From contig NC_017956.1 in assembly GCF_000264455.2 (NCBI RefSeq), forward strand, positions 3,082,001-3,146,000: a stretch of 64,000 nucleotides of DNA, written 5' to 3'. Position numbers and translations under genes: made by a program. Below are positions 62,731 through 64,000 of this stretch, one piece after another (positions within the stretch are counted from its first letter, which is position 1; the number at the start of each line of letters is the position of its first letter). The DNA is from Tistrella mobilis KA081020-065 (GTDB lineage: Bacteria; Pseudomonadota; Alphaproteobacteria; Tistrellales; Tistrellaceae). A model generated the notes under the pieces. It saw nothing but the letters and a program-made list of their open reading frames with translations, was not told where the DNA came from and did no database searches.

Positions 62731-64000
62731 TCAGCCGAGCGCCGTCTCCACCAGCCCGGCGACGTCCAGGATGTAGCGGTCGTCGTGCCAGCGGCCGATG
62801 ATCTGGAGCGCGAGGGGCAGGCCGTCATCGGAGGTGGTGCCGCAGGGCATGGAGAGGGCCGGGTGGCCGGTGAGGTTGAGGGGGAAGGTATAGGGGTACC
62901 AGGCGCCGCGGATGGTGCCGGCGGGCTCGCCGGCGATGGTGACGATGCCGTTGGGGTCCTGGTCGACCGGCAGCGGCGGCGCGGTCAGGGTGGGAGAGAC
63001 GATGACGTCGGCGCGGGCGAGTTCGGCCTGGAGGCGGCCGAAGAGCGCGGTGCGGGCGGCGGCGGCGGCGGAGAGGTCGACGGCCGAGTGGGTGAGGCCC
63101 TTCTCGATGGTCGTCACCAGCGAGGGGTCGAGCTGGTCGCGGAAGCGGGCGAGCTGGGGGCCGACGCGGGCGGCGAGGCCGGATTGCAGGATGACCAGGA
63201 AGTGGCGCTCTTCCGACGCGAAATCGATCTCGATCTCGTGGACGCGGGCGCCGGCCTCGATCATGCGGGCGACGGCGGCGTCGGTGGCGGTGAGCACGCG
63301 CGGGTCGACCCGGGTACCGCAGCTGCGCAGATAGGCGACCCGCAGGCCATCGAGCGTGGTGGCGCGGCGTTCGGCCGGCAGGGTGCCCTGGCCCCAGGGG
63401 TCGCGGGCGTCGAAGCCCTGGATGGCGTCGAACAGCAAAGCGGTGTCGGCCACGTCGCGGGCCATGGGGCCAACGAAGGAATTGGCGGCGATCAGATCGG
63501 GCAGTTGCAGATGCGGGATGCGACCGAGGGTGGCCTTCAGGCCGACGATGCCGCAGCAGGCGGCCGGGATGCGGATCGAGCCGCCGCCATCGGTGCCGAG
63601 CGCGATCGGCCCCATGCCGGCCGCGACCGCGACCGCAGCACCCGCGCTGGAGGCGCCGCAGGTGACCTTCGGGTCGATCGGGTTCAGGGTGCGGCCGAAG
63701 ATCGGCGCGTCGGCGGCCTGTTTGTGGCCGAATTCGGGGGTGGTGGTCTTGCCGACCAGCACCGCGCCGGCGGCGCGGGCGCGGGCGACGGCGACGGCAT
63801 CTTCGGCGGGCACGAAGTCGCGGAAGATGGCCGAGCCCATGGTGGTGCGCACCCCCCGGGTCAGCGTCAGATCCTTGACCGAATAGGGCACGCCGAGCAG
63901 CGGCGGCAGGGCGTCGGGATCCTCGGCCGCCCGCACGCGATCATCGGCGGCGCGGGCCTCGGCGCGGGCCTCGTCGGCACAGACGGTGATGAAGGCGTTG
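62731..64000 (-). CDS. Amidase signature family protein (5' end outside the window)
   Basis: The frame is open to the window edge, so the N terminus is missing. The visible 422 residues carry the amidase-signature core: the catalytic lysine in GVPYSVKDL, the cis-serine region GASSAGAAVAVAAG, and the nucleophile region GTDGGGSIRIPAACCGIVGLK. Such enzymes hydrolyse amides (for example to a carboxylate and ammonia) through a Ser-cisSer-Lys triad. It is not flanked by gatC or gatB here, and no feature marks it as GatA, so the substrate is unknown. Confidence 0.93.
   Translation of the reverse strand, partial: NAFITVCADEARAEARAADDRVRAAEDPDALPPLLGVPYSVKDLTLTRGVRTTMGSAIFRDFVPAEDAVAVARARAAGAVLVGKTTTPEFGHKQAADAPIFGRTLNPIDPKVTCGASSAGAAVAVAAGMGPIALGTDGGGSIRIPAACCGIVGLKATLGRIPHLQLPDLIAANSFVGPMARDVADTALLFDAIQGFDARDPWGQGTLPAERRATTLDGLRVAYLRSCGTRVDPRVLTATDAAVARMIEAGARVHEIEIDFASEERHFLVILQSGLAARVGPQLARFRDQLDPSLVTTIEKGLTHSAVDLSAAAAARTALFGRLQAELARADVIVSPTLTAPPLPVDQDPNGIVTIAGEPAGTIRGAWYPYTFPLNLTGHPALSMPCGTTSDDGLPLALQIIGRWHDDRYILDVAGLVETALG

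Overview
The window is chromosomal DNA of a high-GC (about 70%) alphaproteobacterium. It carries ATP-synthase subunit b, an aa3-type cytochrome c oxidase operon in the alphaproteobacterial order, the proteobacterial ATP-grasp-like GshA, lipid A genes and UbiA/UbiD. The composition and mix of genes resemble Rhodospirillales/Tistrella-like genomes, but genus cannot be proven from the sequence. Gene density is high, ATGA and GTGA start/stop overlaps are frequent, and I see no tRNA, rRNA, CRISPR array, insertion sequence or prophage.

Layout, left to right. 1-490: end of atpF and its terminator. 515-7987: an unusual locus with a three-copy 38-bp-period repeat, a sensor PP2C phosphatase, a periplasmic binding protein, a GCS2-type carboxylate-amine ligase and an MFS transporter fused to sensor-like domains. 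8148-13030: glycine cleavage operon gcvT-gcvH-gcvPA-gcvPB under a tandem glycine riboswitch. 13186-20643: lipoprotein, CDGSH protein, ispH-thrB-rnhA, upp, a Prx5-type peroxiredoxin and a DsbD/ScsB-like protein. 20888-22605: YqgE/AlgH protein, a candidate Fur-controlled small RNA with its own promoter and terminator, and a DUF1989 protein. 22664-36046 (minus strand): cytochrome oxidase and assembly genes ctaC-ctaD-ctaB-small protein-ctaG-ctaE-DUF983-surf1-ctaA, then an M32 carboxypeptidase, thrC, an M16 peptidase, a TusA-like protein and a GNAT acetyltransferase. 36594-38039: tldD (its partner pmbA is at 53224). 38118-44719 (minus): a catabolic/uptake operon of aminotransferase, RpiR-type regulator, BKACE enzyme and TAXI-TRAP transporter. 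44892-50064: gshA, rsmE, ubiA, a small membrane protein and ubiD. 50143-52148: a lower-GC accessory island with a large nitrilase-like protein. 52243-61499: a phosphoesterase, pmbA, a CysQ/SuhB-type phosphatase and the lipid A block (MsbA-like ABC exporter, DUF374 acyltransferase, kdtA, lpxK, lpxL-like). 61530-62076: a decayed HEPN two-gene module. 62272-64000: a hypothetical gene and the 3' part of an amidase.

How the genes work together. The glycine operon should be switched on by glycine through the riboswitch and feeds one-carbon metabolism. The oxidase operon builds the terminal respiratory oxidase together with heme A synthesis (CtaB, CtaA) and copper/heme insertion factors (CtaG, SURF1). 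The lipid A block adds Kdo, the 4'-phosphate and a secondary acyl chain and flips the product across the inner membrane. The TRAP/BKACE/aminotransferase operon looks like uptake and degradation of an unknown beta-keto or amino acid, probably controlled by its own RpiR-family regulator.

The most interesting candidates for something new are the sensor phosphatase/ligase/sensor-MFS locus with its 38-bp repeats, the Fur-box small RNA at 21677-21763, the nitrilase-like accessory gene at 50143, and the broken HEPN pair at 61530-62076.
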